Shown: positions 32,250 through 41,366 of the stretch, one piece after another
Position numbering within the stretch: position 1 is the stretch's first letter
Layout: each line of letters starts with the position of its first letter
Source: Butyrivibrio fibrisolvens
Lineage (GTDB): Bacteria; Bacillota; Clostridia; Lachnospirales; Lachnospiraceae
Assembly (NCBI RefSeq): GCF_037113525.1
Contig: NZ_CP146963.1
Coordinates: 3,906,001 to 3,970,000 of the forward strand
Length of the DNA stretch: 64,000 nucleotides
Direction of reading: 5' to 3'
Made by a program: the position numbers and the translations under genes
The notes under the pieces: model-generated
What the model was told of the DNA's origin: nothing
The model's input: only the letters and a program-made list of their open reading frames with translations
Databases searched by the model: none

Positions 32250-34115
32250 TTACTTTAGTTTTTCTAATACATCCTTTTTAAGACTCACAACATCTATCTT
32301 ACCTGTACCAAGCATAGGAAAGTCGTTATAAACTACGAAATAGCTTGGAATCTTATATTTGGCCAGTTTCTTTGAAAGTTCAATCTTAACAGCTTCCTGG
32401 TCAAACTCTTTGCCCTCTTTAACCTTAATGCACGCGCAGACTTCTTCTCCAAAGAACTCGCTTGGAACGCCGATGACTTTGACGTTATTAACAACGTCAA
32501 GTGAAGATATCGCTGCTTCAATCTCCTGCGGCATGATATTCTCACCGCCCCTTATGATAAGCTCTTTAAGCCTTCCTGAAAGATGAAGATAGCCCTCTTC
32601 ATCCAAAAAGCCAAGGTCACCTGTATGAAGCCATCCCATATCATCGATAGACTGACTTTCTATATCAGTCTTATAATATCCTGTCATCAGATTAAATCCC
32701 TGTACAAGTATCTCTCCGGATGTGCCGGTAGCGCATTTTTCGCCGGTTTCAAGGTCTCGTATCTGAACCTGAATATTGTCAACAGGCTTACCTACAGTAG
32801 TAAGCAGATGCTCGTCGCTGTCGCCATAAGTTGAGATGGATACAGGTGCCATCTCACTAAGACCATAGGATGACATAAAGTGGTCATTGGGAAGATTTTC
32901 CTTGAACATCAGGATCTGTGCCTTGGTTGCCGCCGCACCTGAAATGATGGTACAGCGAACAGACGAAAGTTTATCTTTTGTAAAGTCCTTATTATTGATG
33001 AGCGCAATGAGCATGGTCGGGACTGAATGGAAAAATGTGCACTTCTCCTTATCAATAAGTTCCAGAATAGTACCAGTCCTTATGTTACTTGGAAAATACA
33101 GAGTCGAGCCTGCTATTGCATTTGCAAAAAGACCTGCTACAAGACCAAATATATGAAACAGCGGAAGTATAAGGCAGGTTCTGTCCTTATTAGTAAGTGT
33201 CTGATCCTTATAGTTAGTATTGGCTGCATTCAGAATATTGTAGGCGGATAAAAGAACGCCTTTGGGCTTTCCTGTAGAACCGGAAGTAAATAAGGTGACA
33301 CATGGCCAGTCAGCCTCTACAAAGTCCTGAAATTTGTACCTGATTGCCTCATATTCATCTCTTCTTTCCCGTATATCCTGTCTGTCATTTCTAATGGAGA
33401 TAAACTCGCATAAAGGACAGCCTGATTTTTTGAGCTCGTCAATAAATGCTTCCTGATCCTGCATCTCAGGCATACTTCCATAGCAAAAGTGAGTGATATC
33501 GCCGATTGTAGCAACCTTAGCAACATCTGCAGCACTCATATTGAAATTAAGGAGCTGAGCCATAGCACCAAGCTTTTGGATGGCAAAAAAAGTAAGAACC
33601 CAGTTTACGGAATTGACACCGCACAAAGCTACATGAGTTCCTTTTTTTATTCCCTTATTGGCAAGACCCTCAGCGATTATCTGTGAATAAATATCTATGT
33701 CTTTCCAGGAAAACTCTCCCCTGTCATCAACAAGAGCAACAGCATCCGGAGTATTTTCAACCTTTTTGGCCAAAAAAGCCTTAAAGGACAGGTTCATATA
33801 TGTTGAGATATCATCTTTAGTTGTTTCAAGCGGAATGATCTGATCAAAACCAGTTGTCGCAAAAATATCATATATCTCTTGAGACACATTGACTACCTTC
33901 ATCTTATCGCCGCTGAATTTCTTTCTGCAGACAAGTATCTCACGAAGTCCTGCTGAAGATATGTAGTTAAGATCCTTAAAGTCAAACTTGACCTTTTCAA
34001 CTTCCGGTGGTATCTGTGCTATCTGCTCTCGAAGAAGCGGCGAGGTGGTTGTATCAAGACGCCCCTCAAGTGCGATCATCATTTCGTTACCACTTAACAT
34101 TTTTATTATCTCCAT
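32250..34115 (-). CDS. STAS domain fused to an AMP-forming acyl/aryl ligase
   Basis: 621 residues from ATG 34115 (GAGG six bases upstream). Residues 1-105 are a STAS/anti-sigma-antagonist domain (MMIALEGRLDTTTSPLLREQ, DFKDLNYISSAGLREIL); Ser54 lines up with the phosphorylated Ser of SpoIIAA. Residues 110-621 form an ANL adenylating enzyme: A3 TLFTSGSTGKPKGV at 274-287, A5 SSYGLSEMAP, A7 GWLHTGDLG, A8 GGENIMPQEIE, and the A10 lysine region MLGTGKID. It should activate a carboxylic acid as adenylate, probably to CoA. The fusion is unusual and suggests control of the ligase by protein phosphorylation or partner binding. Confidence 0.85.
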   Translation of the reverse strand: MEIIKMLSGNEMMIALEGRLDTTTSPLLREQIAQIPPEVEKVKFDFKDLNYISSAGLREILVCRKKFSGDKMKVVNVSQEIYDIFATTGFDQIIPLETTKDDISTYMNLSFKAFLAKKVENTPDAVALVDDRGEFSWKDIDIYSQIIAEGLANKGIKKGTHVALCGVNSVNWVLTFFAIQKLGAMAQLLNFNMSAADVAKVATIGDITHFCYGSMPEMQDQEAFIDELKKSGCPLCEFISIRNDRQDIRERRDEYEAIRYKFQDFVEADWPCVTLFTSGSTGKPKGVLLSAYNILNAANTNYKDQTLTNKDRTCLILPLFHIFGLVAGLFANAIAGSTLYFPSNIRTGTILELIDKEKCTFFHSVPTMLIALINNKDFTKDKLSSVRCTIISGAAATKAQILMFKENLPNDHFMSSYGLSEMAPVSISTYGDSDEHLLTTVGKPVDNIQVQIRDLETGEKCATGTSGEILVQGFNLMTGYYKTDIESQSIDDMGWLHTGDLGFLDEEGYLHLSGRLKELIIRGGENIMPQEIEAAISSLDVVNNVKVIGVPSEFFGEEVCACIKVKEGKEFDQEAVKIELSKKLAKYKIPSYFVVYNDFPMLGTGKIDVVSLKKDVLEKLK

Positions 34116-34298
34116 ATTTAACCTCATGTCACGAGTGAAACGAGTGACTAATGGTTCGATATTGGTGGAGCTCGTGACACCAATTCGCGTTTGAAAGTGG
34201 AACACTTTCAAACTTGTTTTCTCCACAAATCAAAGAATCATCACTTACAGCTTAGCTAGCGCATCTCAAGCTGCGTATTCTCCCAACCCCCAAGATCA
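34116..34298. repeat. Gap with duplicated gene end and two hairpins
   Basis: 34227-34283 resembles 34284-34340: both read ATCATCACTTA..., then CATCTCAAGCTGCG, the 3' end of the glycosyltransferase gene, indicating a tandem duplication of about 57 bp. Then come two hairpins, GTTTGAAAGTG-GAA-CACTTTCAAAC (34189-34213) and ATTGGTG/CACCAAT (34161-34184). They break an otherwise tight operon and may lower transcription of the last two genes. Confidence 0.65.
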
Positions 34299-35384
34299 TC
34301 ACTTAAGGCTCTGCTTGTACATCTCAAGCTGCGCATTTAAGCCCTCATAGGTGATATCATCGATAAGATAAGAAGGTGCCGGCGGCTCCTTTGCATTTTT
34401 CATGAAGAAGCATCTTAGAGCAAACTGTGCCTGGTTCCCAAAGTGCTCAATAAAAAGCTCAGAAGTTCGATCGTCACATAGCAGCTTATCTTCCCCAACC
34501 GACTGAAATGCCGGAACAAGATAGATCATATCCATGACATCATTCACATACTTAAGTACCTTTTCCTTATCTTCAGGATTATCTTTAAAATATGGAATCT
34601 CATTCATCTTTTCCGTGAACTTGTCATTACCACTGAATGTAGCTTCAAGAAGCTTAAGCATGTAAGATACATCCTTCCTGCCCCTTGACAGGCTCTCTCC
34701 TATCATTCTGTAGATTATGCACTTGTATGGAAGTATCACATACTTGCCTGCACGCATAAGGCATTCAAAGGAAAACAGAACATCCTCTGACATCTTGATA
34801 GATGCAAAGCGGATATTGTTGTCCATGATAAAGCTCTTTTTAATCATCTTGCCCCATACATTTCCGTTGTAGGTGCCATTTAGCCAGTTGGAAAGCCTTA
34901 CTCCGAAATCCTGCGTAAGAAGAGTCGCTTCACCCGGTATGTCCTTATCCTTGTCCTGGGGAAGGTAGTTTTCCTTTGGAACAGACATGATATCCATAAC
35001 ATCCGGCTTATGCACAGGAAAAAAACATCCTGTAGTATGCACTACATCAGCATCAAACTTCTTAGCTGCCTCGTACATCTTCTCAAGGCCCTCTTTTATA
35101 ATTCCATCGTCGCTGTCAAGGAAGGTGACGTATTCGCCCTTTGCTTCTTCAAAAGCCCTGTTTCTGGCTTCAGCAGGACCCTGATTTATATCCTGCCTGA
35201 TAAGGACAACCCTTGGTTCATCCTTATAATGCTCCTTAACAACTACATAGGAATCATCCGGAGAGCAGTCATCCACAACCAGTACCTCTATATCCTTAAA
35301 GGTCTGGTTCAAAAGTGCATCTATACTGTACATTGCCGTCTTTTTGGCTTTGTACATTGGCATGATAACAGAAATAGCTGGCAT
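34299..35384 (-). CDS. Family 2 glycosyltransferase (third of the operon)
   Basis: 361 residues, GT-A fold. N-terminal ISVIMPMYKAKKTAMYSIDA and VLVVDDCSPDDSYVVV bind the nucleotide sugar; EYVTFLDSDDGI holds the metal-binding DxD; MSEDVLFSFECLMRAGKY is the ED acceptor-site motif. Similar in size and sequence to the enzyme at 45245, so the two may add successive sugars. It follows the ABC exporter pair and would act at the inner membrane face. Confidence 0.9.
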   Translation of the reverse strand: MPAISVIMPMYKAKKTAMYSIDALLNQTFKDIEVLVVDDCSPDDSYVVVKEHYKDEPRVVLIRQDINQGPAEARNRAFEEAKGEYVTFLDSDDGIIKEGLEKMYEAAKKFDADVVHTTGCFFPVHKPDVMDIMSVPKENYLPQDKDKDIPGEATLLTQDFGVRLSNWLNGTYNGNVWGKMIKKSFIMDNNIRFASIKMSEDVLFSFECLMRAGKYVILPYKCIIYRMIGESLSRGRKDVSYMLKLLEATFSGNDKFTEKMNEIPYFKDNPEDKEKVLKYVNDVMDMIYLVPAFQSVGEDKLLCDDRTSELFIEHFGNQAQFALRCFFMKNAKEPPAPSYLIDDITYEGLNAQLEMYKQSLK

Positions 35385-35428
35385 ATTGCATCCTCCTTAA
35401 CTTGTGAAAAGACCTTTCAAAAAAGCTG

Positions 35429-37165
35429 TTATGTAGCATCAAGACCTGCCTTGTAAAGCTCACTATAAAAGCCTCCGGCATCTAAAAGCTCCTCGTGATT
35501 TCCAGTCTCAACTATGTCACCGTCCTTAAGAACAAAGATGACATCAGCATTTTTAATTGTTGAAAGTCTGTGTGCGATAACAAAACTGGTATGCCCTTTA
35601 GTCATATCATCAATTGCCTTCTGTATAAGCTTTTCTGTTCTTGTATCTACCGATGATGTAGCCTCATCAAGGATCATTATCGGTGAATTCTTAAGCATTG
35701 CTCTTGCTATTGTTATAAGCTGCTTTTGTCCTGAAGATACATTAGCAGTTTCTGACAAAACAGTATCTACGCCATCCGGCATTGCATCAACAAGGAACTT
35801 TATCCCTGCTCTTTCAATAACCCCTTCCAGCTCCTCATCATCAACATTTTTAGTGGAATAGACAATGTTTTCCCTTATGCTTCCTTTAAAGGTCCAGGTC
35901 TCCTGAAGCACCATCGCAAAAAGATCATGAAGCTTTGATCTTGGAATATCCTTTATAGGCACGCCATCTACAATGATAGAGCCTGAATTAAGCTCATAAA
36001 AGCGCATCAGAAGGTTAATGAGTGTAGACTTTCCCGCGCCGGTTGGTCCGACGATCGCAACCTTCATTCCAGGCTTAATGTGTGCACTAAAGTCCTTTAA
36101 TACGATCTGTCCCTCAACATAGCCAAAGCGCACATTCCTAAAGACAACATCGCCTTCAGTCTTGGACACATTCTCCCTGCCTTCATCTGTCTCTTCCTCA
36201 AGTTCAAGGTATTCCATTATTCTCTCACCGCACGCAATTCCCGGCTGAATACTTCCAAGTGCCTGTATTATCTGTGTGAGGTTCGATGTGACCATCTTGA
36301 TATACAAAATAAATGCAACAATCGTCTCTATCTGCATCTTCCCAAGGATGATCATGATTCCGCTCACAAGGCAGACTACAACGTATGTAAAGTTACTTAC
36401 AAAATCCATGAAAGGAGTAAGCACGCTGATAAAAAACTGCGATTTAAAAAGTGCTCTGCTAAGATCCTGATTTTTTTCATCAAACTGCCCAAGGACTTCT
36501 TCCTCTCCATTAAAGGCTTTGATAAGCATATGGCCGGTGATCGACTCATTTATCATTCCATTCATATTGCCAAGAAGCCTTCTCTGTTCTTTGATAGCGT
36601 TTGTCCCCATCTTTGCAAAAGAGGCATTGATAAAAAGTCCGAGTAAAATGCTGGCAATAGAGCAAAATGCCAAAAGCGGATTTATAACAAAAGTCACAAT
36701 AAGACAGCCCAGCACTATGATAAGTGAGAATACTGCCTTACCAAGGTTGGAAGATATAGCCGCCGAAAATGCATCGCAGTCATCAGTCATTCTGCTCACC
36801 GTATCTCCAAGAGCTGTTGTGTCAAAATAGTTCATCTTAACACGGTCTGTTTTATCATTCAGGGCACTTCGAAGATCTTTTACCATATTCTGTCCTGCAA
36901 TGGTAAGACACCATGCACCAAAGTAGCTTGCTATGAAGCTTATGATAATAACTACCGCTGTCTTTATGGCAACAACTCTTATCGCATCAAAGTCCATCAC
37001 ATTTGTATAAAGGCTCTGCGAAATTAGCGCAGCTATATTTTTAATCATGTTCGGGATCACTACGTTTAAAAGAGATCCTATGCTTCCAAGTACGATGCCT
37101 GCAACAAAATATGTTTTATATTTTTGCCCGAATACTGCGATCTTAGAAAATATATTATTCTTCAT
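35429..37165 (-). CDS. ABC exporter subunit with intact ATPase site
   Basis: 578 residues: six membrane helices (to about 320) plus nucleotide-binding domain. Walker A VGPTGAGKSTLINLL, signature NVSSGQKQLITIARAM (first S-S-G instead of L-S-G), Walker B IMILDEATSSVD with catalytic Glu, H-loop FVIAHRLST. Its start overlaps the stop of the partner gene by four bases (ATGA). In the pair this subunit carries the catalytic residues. Homologous heterodimers export lipids, peptides or drugs; here the cargo is probably the product of the operon. Confidence 0.9.
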   Translation of the reverse strand: MKNNIFSKIAVFGQKYKTYFVAGIVLGSIGSLLNVVIPNMIKNIAALISQSLYTNVMDFDAIRVVAIKTAVVIIISFIASYFGAWCLTIAGQNMVKDLRSALNDKTDRVKMNYFDTTALGDTVSRMTDDCDAFSAAISSNLGKAVFSLIIVLGCLIVTFVINPLLAFCSIASILLGLFINASFAKMGTNAIKEQRRLLGNMNGMINESITGHMLIKAFNGEEEVLGQFDEKNQDLSRALFKSQFFISVLTPFMDFVSNFTYVVVCLVSGIMIILGKMQIETIVAFILYIKMVTSNLTQIIQALGSIQPGIACGERIMEYLELEEETDEGRENVSKTEGDVVFRNVRFGYVEGQIVLKDFSAHIKPGMKVAIVGPTGAGKSTLINLLMRFYELNSGSIIVDGVPIKDIPRSKLHDLFAMVLQETWTFKGSIRENIVYSTKNVDDEELEGVIERAGIKFLVDAMPDGVDTVLSETANVSSGQKQLITIARAMLKNSPIMILDEATSSVDTRTEKLIQKAIDDMTKGHTSFVIAHRLSTIKNADVIFVLKDGDIVETGNHEELLDAGGFYSELYKAGLDAT

Positions 37166-38922
37166 CCGGTCGCCTCCGTATCCGTCTGTGAAAGGACAAT
37201 CTCACGATATACATTACAGCTTGTCATAAGCTCATCATGAGTACCCATTCCGACCATTCTTCCATTATCAAGGACGATAATCCTGTCTGCGCTTCTGATA
37301 GTGGATATTCTCTGTGCAACCATCAGTACCGAAGCACCGGAAAGAGTTTCCTTAAGTCCCTCTCGCACAGTCTTGTCAGTCTTATAATCAAGAGCAGAGA
37401 AGGAATCATCAAAGAGGAATATCTCAGGATCGCGGCAGATAGCTCTTGAGATTGTAAGTCTCTGCCTCTGTCCACCAGAGAAGTTCGAACCGCCCTCCTC
37501 AACATGCGCATTATACCCGCCTTCCTTTGCTCTTATAAACTCATCTGCTTTTCCAAGCTTTGACGCTTTTACTATCTCCTCAATAGTCTTTTTCAACTTA
37601 CCATTGTCGCCAAAATCAATGTTTGAAACGATCGTTCCGGAAAAAAGGAAGCTCTTTTGCGGAACATAGCCAAAGATATTTCGAAGATCCTTAAGCTTCA
37701 TCTTCTTAATATCAACGCCGTCAACTAAAATTTCTCCTTCTGTCGCTTCATACAGCCTTGGTATGAGATTTAAAAGTGTCGTCTTGCCACTACCTGTACC
37801 TCCAACAATCGCAACAGTCTCGCCCTTTTCCATCCTGAAGGATATGTCTCTGATAGCATATTCACGGCTTCCAGGATACATAAAGCTAACATTTCTGAAT
37901 TCCAGAGTTCCGCATATTGCAGGATCTTTTGCAAATGCCTCCTCCGGATCCATAATCATGGTCTTTTTATTTAAAACCTGTGCAATACGCTTAAGCGAAA
38001 CAGATGCATTAGGCAAAAGAACCATAATAATGATCAGATATATACAACTGCTAATAAGCATAGAAAGCATCGACACAAAGACGATCATTTCATTGCTGAC
38101 GCTTGAACGCAGGCTCTTGGCTGAGTCTGCAACAATATATGCGCCCATTATGTATATGATGACAGTAAGTGAATACATAACCATATTAGAAAATGGTGCA
38201 AATAGTGCTGAAGACTTATCATAGCGAAGAAGAAGATCTGTTATCCTCTTATTTGCCTCTTCAAATCTTTCTTTTTGCTTCTCATAGCCATTGTATGCAT
38301 GGACTACACGTATGCCATCCAGATGCTCCCTGTCAATGCGAATAAGTTCATCTTTGGCATACTGTGCCTTATTTACTATTGGAAGAACCAGTATTGCAAT
38401 AGCTGACAAAACCGCAACAAGTATGGCCACCGCTGTAATCGTGGCACTCCTGTAATAGACATTGGCGCCCGAGATCTGCGCAGTAACCCAGATGATCATT
38501 ATCGGTGATTTAATTAGCGGCTGAAAACCATTTACAAAAAAATTCTGAATCTGATATATATCAGTAGTACATCTGGCTATAAGGCTTGATGTACCAATGT
38601 CGCCAACTTCCTTTAGCGAAAAATCTATGATCTTCGTAAAAGTCTGTCTACGCACCCTTCTGTCAAGCGCAGCTCCTACTTTTGCAACCAGATAAGCCAC
38701 AAGGAATGAAAAAACAAGCGACAAACCAGCATATGCAAACATTATGATTCCATATTTTATCTCCTCTGAAATATCTGCTTTTCCAGAATAGACAAGATCA
38801 GTTAGTTCTCCCATCACGTTAGGAATCTTTATTTCAAAAAATACCTGCCCCACGATCAAACAGACGCAGATAAGCATATACATATACTCTTTGAATGAAA
38901 GGAGCTCTGCTATTTTTTTCAT
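37162..38922 (-). CDS. ABC exporter subunit with degenerate ATPase site
   Basis: 586 residues, same layout as its partner. Walker A VGGTGSGKTTLLNL and signature FSGGQRQRLTISRAI are normal, but Walker B reads IFLFDDSFSALD, with Asp for the catalytic Glu, and the H-loop is VAQRIST, with Gln for His. This is the pattern of the degenerate half of heterodimeric exporters, where one site binds ATP without fast hydrolysis. It starts 15 bp after the acyltransferase-3 gene. Confidence 0.9.
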   Translation of the reverse strand: MKKIAELLSFKEYMYMLICVCLIVGQVFFEIKIPNVMGELTDLVYSGKADISEEIKYGIIMFAYAGLSLVFSFLVAYLVAKVGAALDRRVRRQTFTKIIDFSLKEVGDIGTSSLIARCTTDIYQIQNFFVNGFQPLIKSPIMIIWVTAQISGANVYYRSATITAVAILVAVLSAIAILVLPIVNKAQYAKDELIRIDREHLDGIRVVHAYNGYEKQKERFEEANKRITDLLLRYDKSSALFAPFSNMVMYSLTVIIYIMGAYIVADSAKSLRSSVSNEMIVFVSMLSMLISSCIYLIIIMVLLPNASVSLKRIAQVLNKKTMIMDPEEAFAKDPAICGTLEFRNVSFMYPGSREYAIRDISFRMEKGETVAIVGGTGSGKTTLLNLIPRLYEATEGEILVDGVDIKKMKLKDLRNIFGYVPQKSFLFSGTIVSNIDFGDNGKLKKTIEEIVKASKLGKADEFIRAKEGGYNAHVEEGGSNFSGGQRQRLTISRAICRDPEIFLFDDSFSALDYKTDKTVREGLKETLSGASVLMVAQRISTIRSADRIIVLDNGRMVGMGTHDELMTSCNVYREIVLSQTDTEATG

Positions 38923-38937
38923 GCTCTTGTTTCCTCT

Positions 38938-40017
38938 TTATTTTTTACCTGAAGAACATTTTTCGATCACATGTCCAAAGACAAAAGAAAGAACATATAC
39001 CAGAATAGAATTACCGGTGCCAATAAGGAACGGACTTGAGTTTCCAATTTCCAGATATGGAACCTTGAAGGCAGCTTCCTCGATGAGAAATAATACCATC
39101 ATTATTGCAGGATGAAGAAGATAAACCCAGAAAGTCAGAAGAGAAAGATATCCAAAGTCCTTTTTTATATCAATGATGGTAAAGCCGGCAACATAAACCA
39201 GGGATGCGATCACAAGTATCAGGTTATATGGGGCCATTGGTGTAACATAACTAAACAAGGTACTATTATCCCTGATCGCCAGAAAAATAAAATACTCAAC
39301 AGCTGTTATGACTGTTGCAAGAACAATAAGAAAACATCCGAGTCCATTTTTTCCTTTTCTTTCAAGCGCCCATTCATGAACGACATATCCCATCATGAAT
39401 ACACCAAGAAGCTGTGCGCAATAGCCAATTCCCCAAAAAAGGGATGATGGATTTACAAGTGCATCGATTATGCCCCAGATGCAGACTATAAATGCTATTT
39501 TTTTAAAGCCGGCTTCTCCTGTCTTCTCCTTGCCAAGAGCAACAAAAGGAGCCATAAGATATAATCCGATGAGCGTATACATATACCACATATGCTCAGA
39601 AGGTATACCTTTCAAAAAGCTTATTCCCTGGAACAATAGAGCCTGAGGATACGTCAGATCTTCTATTCCATATGCCAATCCATAAATTCCTGTTTTCCAA
39701 TAAACAAACGCATTAAACAGCCAGTAAAAAAATGAAAAAATAACTGTCGGAATACCAAGCTTTTTCCAGGTTTTTTTATAGAATGTGCCAATGTCCTTTG
39801 TGGATGATGCCTTAAGAACAAACGCTCCGGAAAGCATGATAAAAACAATTACTGCACTTGTTGTTATCTGTCTTATAAACATAAAATAATGATAGTTGAA
39901 ATTAAGCTCTCCAAGGTCTGACACCAGATTTCTTTCAAATGTACAGACATGCAACGAGACAACCAGATACGCTGCAATGATTCTCAACAGATCGAGTCCA
40001 TTTTCTCTCTTATTCAT
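38938..40017 (-). CDS. Acyltransferase 3 family membrane protein
   Basis: 359 residues with about ten membrane helices. The signature N-terminus NGLDLLRIIAAYLVVSLHV holds the conserved R/H region, and GTFYKKTWKKLGIPTVIFSFFYW and EHMWYMYTLIGLYLMAP are typical. The family moves acetyl or other acyl groups across the membrane to sugars, as in O-antigen or peptidoglycan O-acetylation. In this operon it would add a final acyl group on or near the outside face. Confidence 0.9.
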   Translation of the reverse strand: MNKRENGLDLLRIIAAYLVVSLHVCTFERNLVSDLGELNFNYHYFMFIRQITTSAVIVFIMLSGAFVLKASSTKDIGTFYKKTWKKLGIPTVIFSFFYWLFNAFVYWKTGIYGLAYGIEDLTYPQALLFQGISFLKGIPSEHMWYMYTLIGLYLMAPFVALGKEKTGEAGFKKIAFIVCIWGIIDALVNPSSLFWGIGYCAQLLGVFMMGYVVHEWALERKGKNGLGCFLIVLATVITAVEYFIFLAIRDNSTLFSYVTPMAPYNLILVIASLVYVAGFTIIDIKKDFGYLSLLTFWVYLLHPAIMMVLFLIEEAAFKVPYLEIGNSSPFLIGTGNSILVYVLSFVFGHVIEKCSSGKK

Positions 40018-40029
40018 ATATTTACTCTG

Positions 40030-41328
40030 TTATAAATAAAAAAAACCCTTAACATTTGCATCATCCATCTTAAATCGGCCATAGTCCCTGAGATCTGCGT
40101 CAACATCCATAGCCTTTAGCTTTGAATATACAGTATCGATAAGGCCCGTCTCTTCAAAGTTCTGTCCGACTATTACCATTCCTTTTCCTCCAAAGGTCAG
40201 CATTGTAAATACAGGAGAGGCTTCAAGATTGGTAAAATAGATATCAAAGTCCTTTACATATTGCATCATGTCCTTAGGAAGCTTCATAAGACCAATATTG
40301 GACAGAAGATAGCTCCTCATAGGTTCCTGCGTACTTGAAGCTTTACTCTCCATCATCTGTAGCATGGCTTCATCTCTTAGAGAAATCTGTTCGATCATGG
40401 TAAGGAACTGTGCAGTGCCCTTCATGGTATAGGCAAGATATTCTATCTTAGTCTTTTCACCAAGCTTATCTCTGAGCGACTTGTAACGCTCTTCTCTTCC
40501 TTTTCCTATAATATCCCTTGTAATCGGTATGCTTATGTTAACGGTAAAGTTGGACTGTGCGCGGCTTCCCAGCTTTTCTCTTACATCTACAGGGACATCT
40601 GCTACTACAGTCGCATCTTTTACGTCATAATACTCGTACATGGTGCCTGATATAAGGTCATGGAAAAAAGTAAGAGGAGATGCGCCAAGAGGTTTTATCT
40701 TATCCATCAGCTTTTTAAAATCCCAGCTAAGCACAAGGCGCTTAGTATATGGCGTTCCGCTCATAACCTTCTCTTCTGTAGGACAGAAGATTTTTGATAC
40801 AGAAGTCTCTTCTACATTATTTTCCGGTGTTATCTCTGATATGCGCTCAAGAAGATGATCTGTCAAAGTCTTATCAGACAGGTCAGCCTTGGTATAGATC
40901 ATTCCTTCTGTGTCTATAGTCTTTCCTGTATGAACAAGATAGTAATAGATAAGCGTCTGTGAAAAGGCCATGATACCTCTTCCATCGCCAATGCCATGGG
41001 ATGCTTCAATATAGATCTCATCATCGCCGTAGAGAACACGAAACAGATATCTATAAGTATCCTCTGATCCTAAATTTCTTAATCTGTCGTCCTTTTTAAA
41101 AACAGGCATAGGAGCGTCATTATCTTCCATGACGAGTTTTCCCTCCCTATCAACTACAGGCTTAAGACCAAAGTATGGAAAAGATTCTACCGCATCCTTT
41201 GTCGCTTCAAGAAGCGCATCATAGGATATATCCTCTGTCAGACGGTAGCGGTACTCAATTACTGCTGCCTTTCCTCCACTTGATAAAAACAGGAACATCT
41301 TATTGTTTGTTCCAATATCTGTACTCAT
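40030..41328 (-). CDS. Condensation-type acyltransferase, copy B (HGIGDG)
   Basis: 432 residues from ATG 41328, chosen because GGAGGAA precedes it; a start at 41367 would overlap the previous gene but lacks a site. The catalytic HxxxDG motif is EASHGIGDGRGI (His111, Asp115). The C-terminal half has the SNIGLMKLP and DIYFTNLEASPVFTMLTF strands of the chloramphenicol-acetyltransferase-like fold shared by NRPS condensation domains, polyketide-associated and alcohol acyltransferases. It probably makes an ester or amide from an activated acyl group. About 25% similar in pattern to the neighbouring copy A by eye. Confidence 0.8.
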   Translation of the reverse strand: MSTDIGTNNKMFLFLSSGGKAAVIEYRYRLTEDISYDALLEATKDAVESFPYFGLKPVVDREGKLVMEDNDAPMPVFKKDDRLRNLGSEDTYRYLFRVLYGDDEIYIEASHGIGDGRGIMAFSQTLIYYYLVHTGKTIDTEGMIYTKADLSDKTLTDHLLERISEITPENNVEETSVSKIFCPTEEKVMSGTPYTKRLVLSWDFKKLMDKIKPLGASPLTFFHDLISGTMYEYYDVKDATVVADVPVDVREKLGSRAQSNFTVNISIPITRDIIGKGREERYKSLRDKLGEKTKIEYLAYTMKGTAQFLTMIEQISLRDEAMLQMMESKASSTQEPMRSYLLSNIGLMKLPKDMMQYVKDFDIYFTNLEASPVFTMLTFGGKGMVIVGQNFEETGLIDTVYSKLKAMDVDADLRDYGRFKMDDANVKGFFYL

Positions 41329-41366
41329 GACTATTTCCTCCGCACACAATTTATGTATCAAAGACA

